A stretch of DNA of 64,000 nt from Azotimanducus sp963663145 (GTDB taxonomy: Bacteria; Pseudomonadota; Gammaproteobacteria; Pseudomonadales; Azotimanducaceae), in the NCBI GenBank assembly GCA_963663145.1, contig OY760134.1, positions 248,001-312,000 of the forward strand. The letters run 5' to 3'. The notes beneath the pieces are model-generated. The model was not told the DNA's origin, did no database searches, and worked only from the letters and a program-made list of their open reading frames with translations. Below are positions 43,232 through 51,812 of this stretch, one piece after another; position 1 is the first letter of the stretch; each line of letters begins with the position of its first letter. Both the position numbers and the translations under genes were made by a program.

Positions 43232-43914
43232 CGCAATAGATCCTGTGGACTAAATATAACCGGAAGCGCGCGAAAATAGGTTTCAAAGACTTGGCTGTCT
43301 GGCGGGACTTCGAAGCGTCCTGCGCGCCTAACCGCCTGTTCGGCAGATTGATCGAAGGCCAGATCGCCGCTGCTTCGCACCAGTGTCACATTGGCCACGT
43401 CGCCGGTCGGGACAAGGTGCACTAAGAGGTCCGTGCGCATGCCGTTTCTTGCCGACACGGGCCGAGACCAGTTATCTACAATGCGCTGATAGATGCCCAT
43501 GTGGTATGACATGGCGATGTCCTCAAGCTCCGAAGCGGCAAGCTCCGCCGATTCTTGGGAGACCGCCAGATCGAGCGCATCGTCAAGCAGTTGATCGTCA
43601 TCAAAGGCGGGTTCGGGTGGCGGCGGCTCCGGTTCTGGCTCCGGTTCAGGAGGTGGCGGCGGTTCTTCCTTCGCTTCGGGTTCTCGCGGCAGGGGCTTGG
43701 CTTCCGCCGGTTTGGGAGCGGGTTTGGGTTTTGGCGGTTCGGGTTTCGGCCTTGCCTCCATGACGATGAGTTCGGCGGTGATGATCATGGGTTCTTCGAA
43801 CTGAAACTCATGATTTTCCTGGCCCGCCGCCCAGAGAAACGTCAATGCGGCGAGCGCATGGAAAATCAGCGCAAGCGCGGCAGGGACAATGCGATTGAGA
43901 AAGTGACCGGCCAT
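43228..43914 (-). CDS. tolA: TolA energy-transducing protein
   Basis: This 228-residue protein has one N-terminal membrane helix (ALALIFHALAALTFLWAAG) and a long Pro/Glu/Lys tether from about 55 to 105. A C-terminal TonB/TolA domain starts at MGIYQRIVDNWSRPVSARNG and contains LVHLVPTGDVANVTLVRSSG. It is shorter than E. coli TolA (about 420 residues), with the Pro-rich TonB-like tether replacing the long helical one. The gene is followed by tolB with a four-base overlap. Confidence 0.92.
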   Translation of the reverse strand: MAGHFLNRIVPAALALIFHALAALTFLWAAGQENHEFQFEEPMIITAELIVMEARPKPEPPKPKPAPKPAEAKPLPREPEAKEEPPPPPEPEPEPEPPPPEPAFDDDQLLDDALDLAVSQESAELAASELEDIAMSYHMGIYQRIVDNWSRPVSARNGMRTDLLVHLVPTGDVANVTLVRSSGDLAFDQSAEQAVRRAGRFEVPPDSQVFETYFRALPVIFSPQDLLR

Positions 43915-43956
43915 GCTTCTTATACGACCAAACGCCGCAAGTCTCTGCGGCGCGAA

Positions 43957-44395
<439 letters not shown>

Positions 44396-44406
<11 letters not shown>

Positions 44407-45088
44407 GGGTGGTCTCCTTGGCCGAGCCATGCGCCGCCCGGTGCATCATGCCCATGAAGGCTTCGACAAACACTTCATAGCGATTCATGAGATCTTCGAC
44501 CTTGACCGAGAAGCGGTTGTAGGCAATCACTGCGGGAATCGCGGCAAACAGGCCCATGGCGGTGGCGATCAGGGCTTCGGAGATGCCCGGTGCCACGGCG
44601 GTCAGGGAAGCCTGGGTGAGATTGGCCAGACTTCGGAACGAATTCATGATGCCCCAGACGGTTCCGAAGAGTCCGACATAGGGGCTGGTTGACCCCACAG
44701 TGGCAAGAAAGCCAAGGTTTCTGGTAAGCCGGTCTTCTTCCTGCAAGAGCGCGACCCGCATGGCCCTTTGCACGCCCTGCACCACAGCTTCCGGTTCATG
44801 TCCGCGCAAGCGTACAAATTCGCCGAATCCAGATACGAACAGGTTTTCCATACCGCTCAGTTCACCTTCGAATTCGGACAGTTCGCGATGAAACTCACGC
44901 AAGTCGATGCCTGACCAGAAATGATCCTCGAACGCATCGATTGAGCGTTGCACTCGTCCAAGCAGAATCACGCGCTGAAAGATCATGTACCAGGAAACGA
45001 GGGAGGCGATCAGCAATAGCAGCATCACGATCTGCACAACCGGGGTTGCGCCAACTACTAGGCTGACGATTGAAAGTGGTTCTGGCAT
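44396..45088 (-). CDS. tolQ: TolQ proton-channel subunit
   Basis: This 230-residue ExbB/TolQ/MotA-type membrane protein has three helices. FLATVGSTSPYVGLFGTVWG and ATAMGLFAAIPAVIAYNRFS are the conserved second and third helices with pore residues. It stands 59 bases after ruvB. The ybgC thioesterase usually found before tolQ is absent. Confidence 0.95.
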
Positions 45089-45147
45089 ACGGCTGCTCCC
45101 TAATCGGTCTTGTTCAGAATAGTCTTATGGCGTTGGCAAACATGTGT

Positions 45148-46206
45148 TCATGCACCTTCCTTCGAATCCGGCAAGCCGAGTTCGGCTTGACTGCGCGCGT
45201 TCCCGTCACCAGATTTGGGTTGATCGAGTCCGAGGTGCGCATAGGCCTTGCGCGAGACCACCCTGCCTCTGGGCGTGCGCAGCAGGAAGCCTTCCTGCAC
45301 CAGAAAGGGTTCGATCACGTCGGTGATGGTGTCTTGCTCGAGACTGCTCGCCGCGGCCATGGCGGTGAGTCCGGCCGGGCCTCCTTCGTACTTCTCAATG
45401 ATGTCTTGGATCAAATGACGATCCCGCCCGTCGAGTCCGGCTTGGTCCACATCCAGCCAATTGAGCGCCTCGTCAGCAATCGACCGAGTAATGCTTCCCT
45501 GATGGCGAATTTCGGCGTAGTCGCGGACGCGCTTGAGGAGCCGATTGGCGATTCTAGGCGTGCCCCTTGAGCGGCGCGCGATTTCCAATGCGCCTTCTGT
45601 GTCCACGGAGATTCTCAGCCGTTCGGCTGATCGCGTGACGATTTCGGCTAACTCGCTTGGCGTGTAGAAGGCAAGATGCACATCGATTCCGAACCGGTCG
45701 CGGAGCGGCGAACTCAGCATTCCGGGTCGGGTGGTCGCGCCGATCACGGTCATGGGTGGCAAGGGCAAGCGCACGGGCTTGGCACCCGGACCTTCTTCTT
45801 GTAAGAAGTCCATGACGAAATCCTCCATTGCCGGATAGAGGAACTCTTCGACCGGGCGGTTCATGCGATGCACTTCGTCGATGAAGAAGACATCGCCTCG
45901 TTTCAAGTTGGTGAGCAGGCCTGCCAAGTCGCCCTTTCGCTCCAAGAGGGTGCCGCTGGTAGTTTTGATGTCTACCTCGAATGCGTTGGCGATCACTTGG
46001 GCAAGTGTCGTCTTGCCGAGGCCCGGAGGACCGCTGATCAGCAGATGATCGAGTGCTTGTCCGCGTCGCTTGGCGGCTTCGACATAGAGGCGCAGTTGGT
46101 CCACGACCCGCACCTGGCCGATGTACTCATCGAAAGTCTTCGGGCGCAGCGCCTTGTCGAGTACCAGATCGTCGGCGTCCGCGTAGGCTGTCAGCGGGCG
46201 ATTCAT
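45148..46206 (-). CDS. ruvB: Holliday junction helicase motor RuvB
   Basis: This 352-residue AAA+ protein has RPKTFDEYIGQVRVVDQLRL, Walker A in LLISGPPGLGKTTLAQVIA, Walker B DVFFIDEVHRMNRPVEE, and the C-terminal winged helix with VEPFLVQEGFLLRTPRGRV-like sequence. It drives branch migration with RuvA. The ATG overlaps the ruvA stop by four bases. Confidence 0.97.
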   Translation of the reverse strand: MNRPLTAYADADDLVLDKALRPKTFDEYIGQVRVVDQLRLYVEAAKRRGQALDHLLISGPPGLGKTTLAQVIANAFEVDIKTTSGTLLERKGDLAGLLTNLKRGDVFFIDEVHRMNRPVEEFLYPAMEDFVMDFLQEEGPGAKPVRLPLPPMTVIGATTRPGMLSSPLRDRFGIDVHLAFYTPSELAEIVTRSAERLRISVDTEGALEIARRSRGTPRIANRLLKRVRDYAEIRHQGSITRSIADEALNWLDVDQAGLDGRDRHLIQDIIEKYEGGPAGLTAMAAASSLEQDTITDVIEPFLVQEGFLLRTPRGRVVSRKAYAHLGLDQPKSGDGNARSQAELGLPDSKEGA

Positions 46207-46808
46207 AGCTGCGCCCCCGCCGAGGCGCGCAGTGCCGCCTGCAAGGCTTCTTCAAACTCCATGTCCGCATTCACATGGATTTGCACAAGCTGCTTGGCTT
46301 CCTGCGCCTTGAATCCAAGCTGTTGTACCAGCGCTCTGATTACGGCATCACCGACGCTGCTTGACCCAGTGCCCGCCTGCGGCGAGGTACCGTCGCCCAA
46401 GGCACTGGTCGCGAGCTTCTCCTTCAGGTTGAAACACAATCGCACCGCCGTCTTTTTGCCGATGCCGGAGACCTTGCAAAAGGCCGCCTGATTGTCGTTG
46501 TGCGCATGCTCGGCAAGCTGGCTTGGCGTGAATTCCGAAAGCAAAGAGAGCGCCATCGCGGGACCAACACCGTCGGTGCGAATGAGCAGACGGAAGGTGT
46601 CTCGATCAGGCAGCTCGGTGAAACCGAACAGCCTCTGCGCATCTTCCCGTACGATGAAATGGGTATGCAGCAGTTGTGTCTCGCCGATGTCCGCCAGCTC
46701 TTCCATGGCTCTCGATGGCACCTCGACTTCATAGCCGACACCCCCCACGTCGAGCACCGCTAAGCGTTCGTCCTTCTCCACCAAACGTCCTTCAAGCCGA
46801 CCGATCAT
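46203..46808 (-). CDS. ruvA: Holliday junction-binding protein RuvA
   Basis: This 201-residue protein begins MIGRLEGRLVEKDERLAVLD with the OB-fold, followed by helix-hairpin-helix motifs around FRLLIRTDGVGPAMALSLLS and VSGIGKKTAVRLCFNLKEKL. A C-terminal domain that contacts RuvB follows (ALVQQLGFKAQEAKQLV). It overlaps ruvC and ruvB by four bases each. Confidence 0.96.
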   Translation of the reverse strand: MIGRLEGRLVEKDERLAVLDVGGVGYEVEVPSRAMEELADIGETQLLHTHFIVREDAQRLFGFTELPDRDTFRLLIRTDGVGPAMALSLLSEFTPSQLAEHAHNDNQAAFCKVSGIGKKTAVRLCFNLKEKLATSALGDGTSPQAGTGSSSVGDAVIRALVQQLGFKAQEAKQLVQIHVNADMEFEEALQAALRASAGAQL

Positions 46809-47281
46809 GCATCCGCTCCCAGACTCAGATGATGGCAGATTGCCGCGGCGAGGGCATCCGCCGCGTCTTCTTCGGGTGTTTCGGTGAGTTCGAGCAGCAC
46901 GCGTACCATGAACTGAACCTTGTGTTTGCTCGCGTGCCCATCACCCGTCACCATACGCTTGATTTGCGTTGAAGGGTAATCGTGCACCTTCAGATCCTTG
47001 CCGATGCATGCGCCGAGAATCACACCCCTGGCTTGGCCAAGCACCAGCGCCGAAGAAGCGTTGGTCGCCATAAAGACCTCTTCCATCGCCACGGCGTCTG
47101 GATTGTGAATATCCATCACATCGGACAGCCGCCGGTAGATTTCGACCAGACGCTCGCCCCGTTCTTTAGCGCCCGCACGAATGCGTCCGTGATCAATGTG
47201 TCGAATCTTGCCGTCTTCAACTCCGACCACGCCGAACCCGGTGATACGAGAGCCTGGATCTATGCCTAAAATCCTTTGCAC
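46805..47281 (-). CDS. ruvC: Holliday junction endonuclease RuvC
   Basis: This 158-residue RNase-H-fold nuclease starts at a GTG (47281): QRILGIDPGSRITGFGVVGV. The acidic active site includes Asp in LGIDPG, Glu in AMEEVFMATNASSAL and the C-terminal ETPEEDAADALAAAICHH. It cuts symmetric strands of the junction. It lies 21 bases after yebC. Confidence 0.96.
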   Translation of the reverse strand: MQRILGIDPGSRITGFGVVGVEDGKIRHIDHGRIRAGAKERGERLVEIYRRLSDVMDIHNPDAVAMEEVFMATNASSALVLGQARGVILGACIGKDLKVHDYPSTQIKRMVTGDGHASKHKVQFMVRVLLELTETPEEDAADALAAAICHHLSLGADA

Positions 47282-47302
47282 GGCGCCTCAGAATTCCATT
47301 CC

Positions 47303-48025
47303 TCAGCCGTATTCCAAATTGGAATGCACCCCTTGCACATCGTCCAAATCTTCAAGCGCATCGATGAGGCGCAGGACCTTTTCCGCATCCGACTCATCGA
47401 GCACGGCATTCACGCTCGGCACCATGGCGAGTTCCGCATCCATGGATTCGAGGCCGCGCTTCGCGAGCCCCTCCACTATGTCGGCGAAGCTGCCCTCATC
47501 GGTTACCACGCAGAGTGAGCCATCCTCATTGCTTTCTATGTCTTCCGCCCCAAGGTCGAGGGCCGCCTCGTAGACTTCATCCTCATCAACGCCCGGCGCG
47601 AAGGGGATCAGCCCGCGACGCTGAAACAGGTAGGCAACCGAGCCGTCGGTGCCGAGATTGCCGCCGTGCTTGGAGAAGGCGTGGCGGACTGCCGCCACGG
47701 TACGATTGCGGTTGTCAGTCATGACTTCGACGAGCAGCGCGACGCCGGAAGGCGCATAGCCCTCGAAGGTCACTTCCTCATAGTCACTACCTTCAAGGCC
47801 GCTCGCCCCCCTGGATATGGCGCGATCAATCGTATCTTTGGGGATGTTGGCACCCATGGCTTTGACCAACACGGTGCGCAGCTTTGGATTGTCCTCCGGG
47901 TTGCCGCCGCCCAAGCGTGCAGCAACGGTGATTTCGCGTATCAGTTTTCCATAGATCTTCTGACGCTTGGAATCCTGTCGCGCTTTGCGGTGCTTGATGT
48001 TTGCCCATTTGCTATGGCCGGCCAT
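47303..48025 (-). CDS. yebC: YebC/PmpR family transcriptional regulator
   Basis: This 240-residue protein begins AGHSKWANIKHRKARQDSKR followed by QKIYGKLIREITVAAR, the family signature. It has the three-domain YebC fold. Members regulate gene expression and, in recent work, help ribosomes at proline stretches. The yebC-ruvC-ruvA-ruvB order is highly conserved. Confidence 0.95.
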   Translation of the reverse strand: MAGHSKWANIKHRKARQDSKRQKIYGKLIREITVAARLGGGNPEDNPKLRTVLVKAMGANIPKDTIDRAISRGASGLEGSDYEEVTFEGYAPSGVALLVEVMTDNRNRTVAAVRHAFSKHGGNLGTDGSVAYLFQRRGLIPFAPGVDEDEVYEAALDLGAEDIESNEDGSLCVVTDEGSFADIVEGLAKRGLESMDAELAMVPSVNAVLDESDAEKVLRLIDALEDLDDVQGVHSNLEYG

Positions 48026-48029
48026 GCGA

Positions 48030-49823
48030 CTATCCAGACAAGCGGCGACGCTCTAAGCCGAGCTCCCGAAGCTGCTCCGCGCTCACTTCGGATGGCGCGC
48101 CTGTTAACGGGCATATGGCGTTTTGCGTCTTCGGGAAGGCGATCACATCACGGATGGACTCACTGCCCGTCAGCAGCATGGCGAGGCGGTCCACACCGAG
48201 TGCGATACCGCCGTGCGGAGGGCATCCGTATTCGAGCGCATCGAGGAAAAAGCCGAATCGCCGCCGTGCCTCCTTATCATCAAGGCCAATGACCTCGAAC
48301 ACAGCGCGCTGCATGTCCCGCTGGTGAGATCTGATCGACCCTCCGCCGAGTTCGTGTCCGTTCAAGACCACGTCGTAGGCCTTGGCCAGGGCGGTTTCCG
48401 GATTTGCGCACAGTTCATCGACCGAACAAGCAGGCTGGGTGAAGGGATGATGCGCGGCCGTTAATCGACCATCACCGGCTTTCTCGAACATGGGCCAGTC
48501 GATCACCCAACAGGGGGCCCAGCGGTCTTCAATGAGCCCAAGATCTTCACCGAGGCGATTGCGCAATGCGCCCATGGATTGGTTTACGGTATCCGCGTCG
48601 CCGGCGCCGAAGAAGACGAGATCACCCGTGTTCAATGCACAGACATCAACTATCCCGAGCGCCGCCTCCTCGCCGAGGAACTTGACGATCGGCGATTGCA
48701 GACCATCCATGCCCGCAGCGCCGTCCAAAACCTTGATATAGGCGAGTCCGCGCGCGCCGTAGCGACCCACAAAGGCCGTGTAGTCGTCGATGGCTTTTCG
48801 CGAGAGAGCGCCGCCTCCCGGCACCGGCAGCGCAACAACCCGTGACCCGGGCGCGCCCGCCGGGTCCCGAAACACCTTGAAGTCAACCTCGCGCATAGCG
48901 TCCGCGATGTCGTGAATGCGCAGAGGATTGCGCAGGTCCGGCTTGTCGGAACAGTAGCGGCCCATGGCTTCGGCGTAGGTCAGCACCGGAAATTCGCTAA
49001 GCTCGACATCGATCGACTCGCGAAACACGGCGCGCAGCATGGATTCGGTGAAGTGCATCACCTCGGTCTGGTTTACGAGCGCGGCTTCTATGTCAATTTG
49101 CGTGAATTCGGGCTGTCGGTCGGCGCGCAGGTCTTCATCGCGGAAACACTTGACGATCTGATAGTAGCGGTCCATACCGCTCATCATCAGCAGTTGTTTG
49201 AACATCTGCGGCGATTGTGGCAAGGCATAGAAGTCGCCTTGACGAACGCGGCTCGGGACTAGGTAATCGCGCGCACCCTCTGGGGTCGAACGAGTCAGCA
49301 TGGGCGTTTCTATTTCAATGAATCCCATGGATTCGAGTGAACGGCGCACAGCCCCGACCGCGCGCGCGCGCGCTCGCAATCGTTGTTGCATCTCCGGCCT
49401 GCGAAGATCGAGATATCTATAGCGCAGGCGGATGTCCTCGCCAGCATCCGAGTATTCATCGAGGTTGAAGGGAGGCGTCTTGGAGGCGCCCAGCACCTCA
49501 AGTGAACGACCAAGCACCTCGACTTCGCCGGTGTCCATCTTCGCATTAATGGTCTCTTGGCTACGCAGACCCACTTCACCCGAAACGCGCAGAAAATGCT
49601 CGCTGCGTACGCTCTCGGCGAGGGCAAAGCTCTCTTTTCGATCCGGGTGATAGACGATCTGCGTGATGCCGGTGTGGTCTCTCAAGTCGAGAAAAATCAC
49701 CCCGCCATGATCGCGACGACGGTTCACCCATCCGCAAAGCTGCACCGTAGTGCCCTTTGCATCGGCGCGCAGTTCGCCGCACATATGGCTACGCATGCTT
49801 GAAGCTGCGGGGGGTTGGGTCAT
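48030..49823 (-). CDS. aspS: Aspartyl-tRNA synthetase
   Basis: This 597-residue class II synthetase has an N-terminal OB domain (VQLCGWVNRRRDHGGVIFLD), motif 2 in YQIVKCFRDEDLRADRQPEF, a GAD insert, and motif 3 in GIALGVDRLAMLLTGSESIR. Lineage knowledge: enzymes of this bacterial length may be discriminating or not; that cannot be decided here. The ATG overlaps the upstream zinc-ribbon gene stop by four bases. yebC follows after four bases. Confidence 0.96.
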   Translation of the reverse strand: MTQPPAASSMRSHMCGELRADAKGTTVQLCGWVNRRRDHGGVIFLDLRDHTGITQIVYHPDRKESFALAESVRSEHFLRVSGEVGLRSQETINAKMDTGEVEVLGRSLEVLGASKTPPFNLDEYSDAGEDIRLRYRYLDLRRPEMQQRLRARARAVGAVRRSLESMGFIEIETPMLTRSTPEGARDYLVPSRVRQGDFYALPQSPQMFKQLLMMSGMDRYYQIVKCFRDEDLRADRQPEFTQIDIEAALVNQTEVMHFTESMLRAVFRESIDVELSEFPVLTYAEAMGRYCSDKPDLRNPLRIHDIADAMREVDFKVFRDPAGAPGSRVVALPVPGGGALSRKAIDDYTAFVGRYGARGLAYIKVLDGAAGMDGLQSPIVKFLGEEAALGIVDVCALNTGDLVFFGAGDADTVNQSMGALRNRLGEDLGLIEDRWAPCWVIDWPMFEKAGDGRLTAAHHPFTQPACSVDELCANPETALAKAYDVVLNGHELGGGSIRSHQRDMQRAVFEVIGLDDKEARRRFGFFLDALEYGCPPHGGIALGVDRLAMLLTGSESIRDVIAFPKTQNAICPLTGAPSEVSAEQLRELGLERRRLSG

Positions 49824-50170
49824 TCCGACTTGCTCTCGGACTTGGATGAGGCTTTGGCGGTCGAGCTCTCGCCGTTGCTCTTCGAGCCGCTCTCGGATTT
49901 CGTCGAGGTGCCCTTATCGTCCTTCTTGGCCGACGAATCCGCTTCCTTCTCGCCCGAAGATTCGGATTTGATCACGTTACGCGCATCTCCCTGCTTGAAG
50001 TCGGTCTCGTACCAACCGCCGCCCTTCAAGCGAAAGGCGACCGGGGAAATAAGTTTTCTCAAGCTGTCAACTCCACACACTGGACAGTCCGTCAATGGCG
50101 TTTCACTCATGCGCTGAATCGTCTCGAACTGGTGTTCACAGTTCCTACACTGATATTCGTAGATCGGCAT
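49820..50170 (-). CDS. FmdB-type zinc-ribbon protein
   Basis: This 116-residue protein has an N-terminal ribbon MPIYEYQCRNCEHQFETIQR with a second pair in PLTDCPVCGVDSLRKLISPV, and a C-terminal half that is almost entirely Ser/Lys/Glu. The FmdB_8 regulatory-protein family is commonly upstream of aspS in proteobacteria; its role is unknown. The ATG at 50170 is chosen because the family always begins MPIYEY. It is first gene of the long minus-strand operon fmdB-aspS-yebC-ruvCAB-tolQRAB. Confidence 0.9.
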   Translation of the reverse strand: MPIYEYQCRNCEHQFETIQRMSETPLTDCPVCGVDSLRKLISPVAFRLKGGGWYETDFKQGDARNVIKSESSGEKEADSSAKKDDKGTSTKSESGSKSNGESSTAKASSKSESKSE

Positions 50171-50351
50171 AGGGATATAAGGGTGTTTCGCCCACTCAAA
50201 ATACAAGATGACAATGATAAAGGTAAGTAAGCAGCAATTCTTGCTCTACGCGCAGAATCTGCACTAGGGAAGGGCTAGTTGCGTAAGACTTGTGGGATGT
50301 TGTTCCAAGAAACTAGGAAACAGCGCACCGACACATGCCGTACAAGCAAAT

Positions 50352-50540
50352 TCACTTGAGCGGTCCCACGCCGAGATCCTTGCAGATTTTTCTCGCTGGG
50401 AACTTGCCGATTTCTCGGTGTCGCGGAATCGCTGATCGGCGCTCGCCTTTTCCGTCACGCCACCATGAGTGACTTCTGAATTCTCGAATTTTCTCGCAAC
50501 CCTGTTGGCGAAGGAGCTTCAACAGCTAGGCTCGCTTCAT
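50352..50540 (-). pseudogene. hicA: HicA toxin gene with early amber stop
   Basis: From ATG 50540 the frame reads MKRA, a TAG at 50526-50528, then LLKLLRQQGCEKIREFRSHS and WWRDGKGERRSAIPRHREIG, ending KICKDLGVGPLK. HicA is an mRNA interferase with a double-stranded-RNA-binding-like fold and a catalytic His, present here in RSHSWW. Except for the amber codon the frame is full-length. A TTG two codons after the stop could restart a slightly shorter protein, so activity is not fully excluded. Its ATG overlaps the hicB stop. Confidence 0.7.
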
Positions 50541-50746
50541 GCAATGGCGACCTTCTCTTCAAAATAGTCATCGTCAGCAGCAGCCAACCCGTCTTGGCGA
50601 TTGAATTCGAGCGCCTCGGAAAGCGTCTGGGCAAGACTTCGACGCAGCTCCTCGTGCGTGCGTTCCTGACAGTTCACACCCTGAACTTCCTCAATCCAGC
50701 CAACCCACCATTCGCCGCTCCGCTTAATGACGGCTGTGTATTCCGT
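50537..50746 (-). pseudogene. hicB: HicB antitoxin gene lacking a start codon
   Basis: The frame reads EYTAVIKRSGEWWVGWIEEV then QGVNCQERTHEELRRSLAQT and LSEALEFNRQDG, matching the partial RNase-H fold of HicB antitoxins. Where the start should be there is ACG (50744-50746), one transition away from ATG. It is preceded by GGAACACAGAG, and a TAA lies in frame shortly upstream. The likely original start has therefore mutated. The stop overlaps the hicA ATG as in functional hicBA pairs. The bases between hicA and fmdB (50171-50351) are non-coding. Confidence 0.7.
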
Positions 50747-50808
50747 CTCTGTGTTCCGTTCCGCTTACAGGTCTCGCATCTCAGGAGTATAAACCCATGT
50801 CGAAAGTC

Positions 50809-51696
50809 TCACTCGCCGCTACTGCGGTATTTCTCATTCAAGCTCCAGAGTATCGCAAGCGTCTCGACATCAGGTTCTCCGGAATAGCCGCTGGGACGAA
50901 AACGAAGTTGCATGGCGCGAACGGCAAAGCGCGTCTGATTGTCAAGTTCACCTGTTGTTCTCACCTGATAGCCGAGTCTCAATAGGGCGGTCTGCAGCTT
51001 CTCAATTGATGGCGGCTCGGTTGCGAATTGCGACTCGAAGCGCGCCTTGGCTTCTTGCTCATACCAAGCGCCGATGCCTGCCTCGTACAGCCGCTGCCAG
51101 GGGAACAGCGGACCAGGGTCCGACCTGTACGGGATCACAATATCGGAGTGGGCGACCACGTCGAGTGGGGCGATGTTGGGATGGCGTTGCAAAATCCCGT
51201 GGAGCAACTCGATGACCATGTCGATTTGCGCTTCGCTGAACGGCAGGAAATTACATTGCACCGAATCGAGTGGGCTGTCCGGACTCGTATTCGCAGCCTC
51301 CTCACAACGGAATTCATTCACGATTTCTATGCCAATCGAGCGGCTGTTCAGTGCCGTTATTCCCGCCCAGTAGCTGGGGCCCGCATGCCATGCTGCTCGA
51401 TCTTCATCGACGAACTGATGCAAGCGAAGACTGCGGTGATTGTAGGTGGGGTCGCCTTCGGCGGGAATCAGATAGTGCGAGCTGACCGGGCGGTCAGTCC
51501 GAGTTGTGAGCAATCTCACCGATTCGGCGAAATCTTCGGAGGTGGCATGAATCACAACATGGTCCACCCGACTGCTGTGATTGGTCGATTCGATGATGAC
51601 CGTGTCTGTGCAGGCGACCAGCAACCACGGGAGAATAAGCACTTGCAGTTTTTTCGCCCAGCGAATGCCGTTGCTAGTGACGGTAGTGAATCTCAT
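50809..51696 (-). CDS. AmiD-like N-acetylmuramoyl-L-alanine amidase lipoprotein
   Basis: The protein has 295 residues. A lipoprotein signal ends in LPWLLVACT. The Amidase_2 domain shows RVDHVVIHATSEDFAESVRL (zinc His), SHYLIPAEGDPTYNHRSL, and NIAPLDVVAHSDIVIPYRSD with DPGPLFPW (second zinc His and metal site). A C-terminal peptidoglycan-binding helix bundle follows (IEKLQTALLRLGYQVRTTGE). It cleaves the amide bond between MurNAc and the stem peptide, probably for wall recycling. The ATG follows AGGAGAAGG. It is divergent from the DUF3604 gene. Confidence 0.9.
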   Translation of the reverse strand: MRFTTVTSNGIRWAKKLQVLILPWLLVACTDTVIIESTNHSSRVDHVVIHATSEDFAESVRLLTTRTDRPVSSHYLIPAEGDPTYNHRSLRLHQFVDEDRAAWHAGPSYWAGITALNSRSIGIEIVNEFRCEEAANTSPDSPLDSVQCNFLPFSEAQIDMVIELLHGILQRHPNIAPLDVVAHSDIVIPYRSDPGPLFPWQRLYEAGIGAWYEQEAKARFESQFATEPPSIEKLQTALLRLGYQVRTTGELDNQTRFAVRAMQLRFRPSGYSGEPDVETLAILWSLNEKYRSSGE

Positions 51697-51812
51697 GGTG
51701 ACCTTCTCCTCTGACGTTCATATGCAAAAGCCTTAGTATGCGCGATTGCTGGGCAGAGCGTGAGAAGGAAAAACTTGCCCGCAGCTTCAGTCCCGACGAA
51801 ATGGAGGTCACT

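Noticed and set aside
50526..50528. Amber codons in hicA, the IS elements and the small ORF as pyrrolysine or suppressed codons
   Set aside because: They fall in mobile or decaying genes that also carry other lesions. Nonsense mutation is the simpler explanation.
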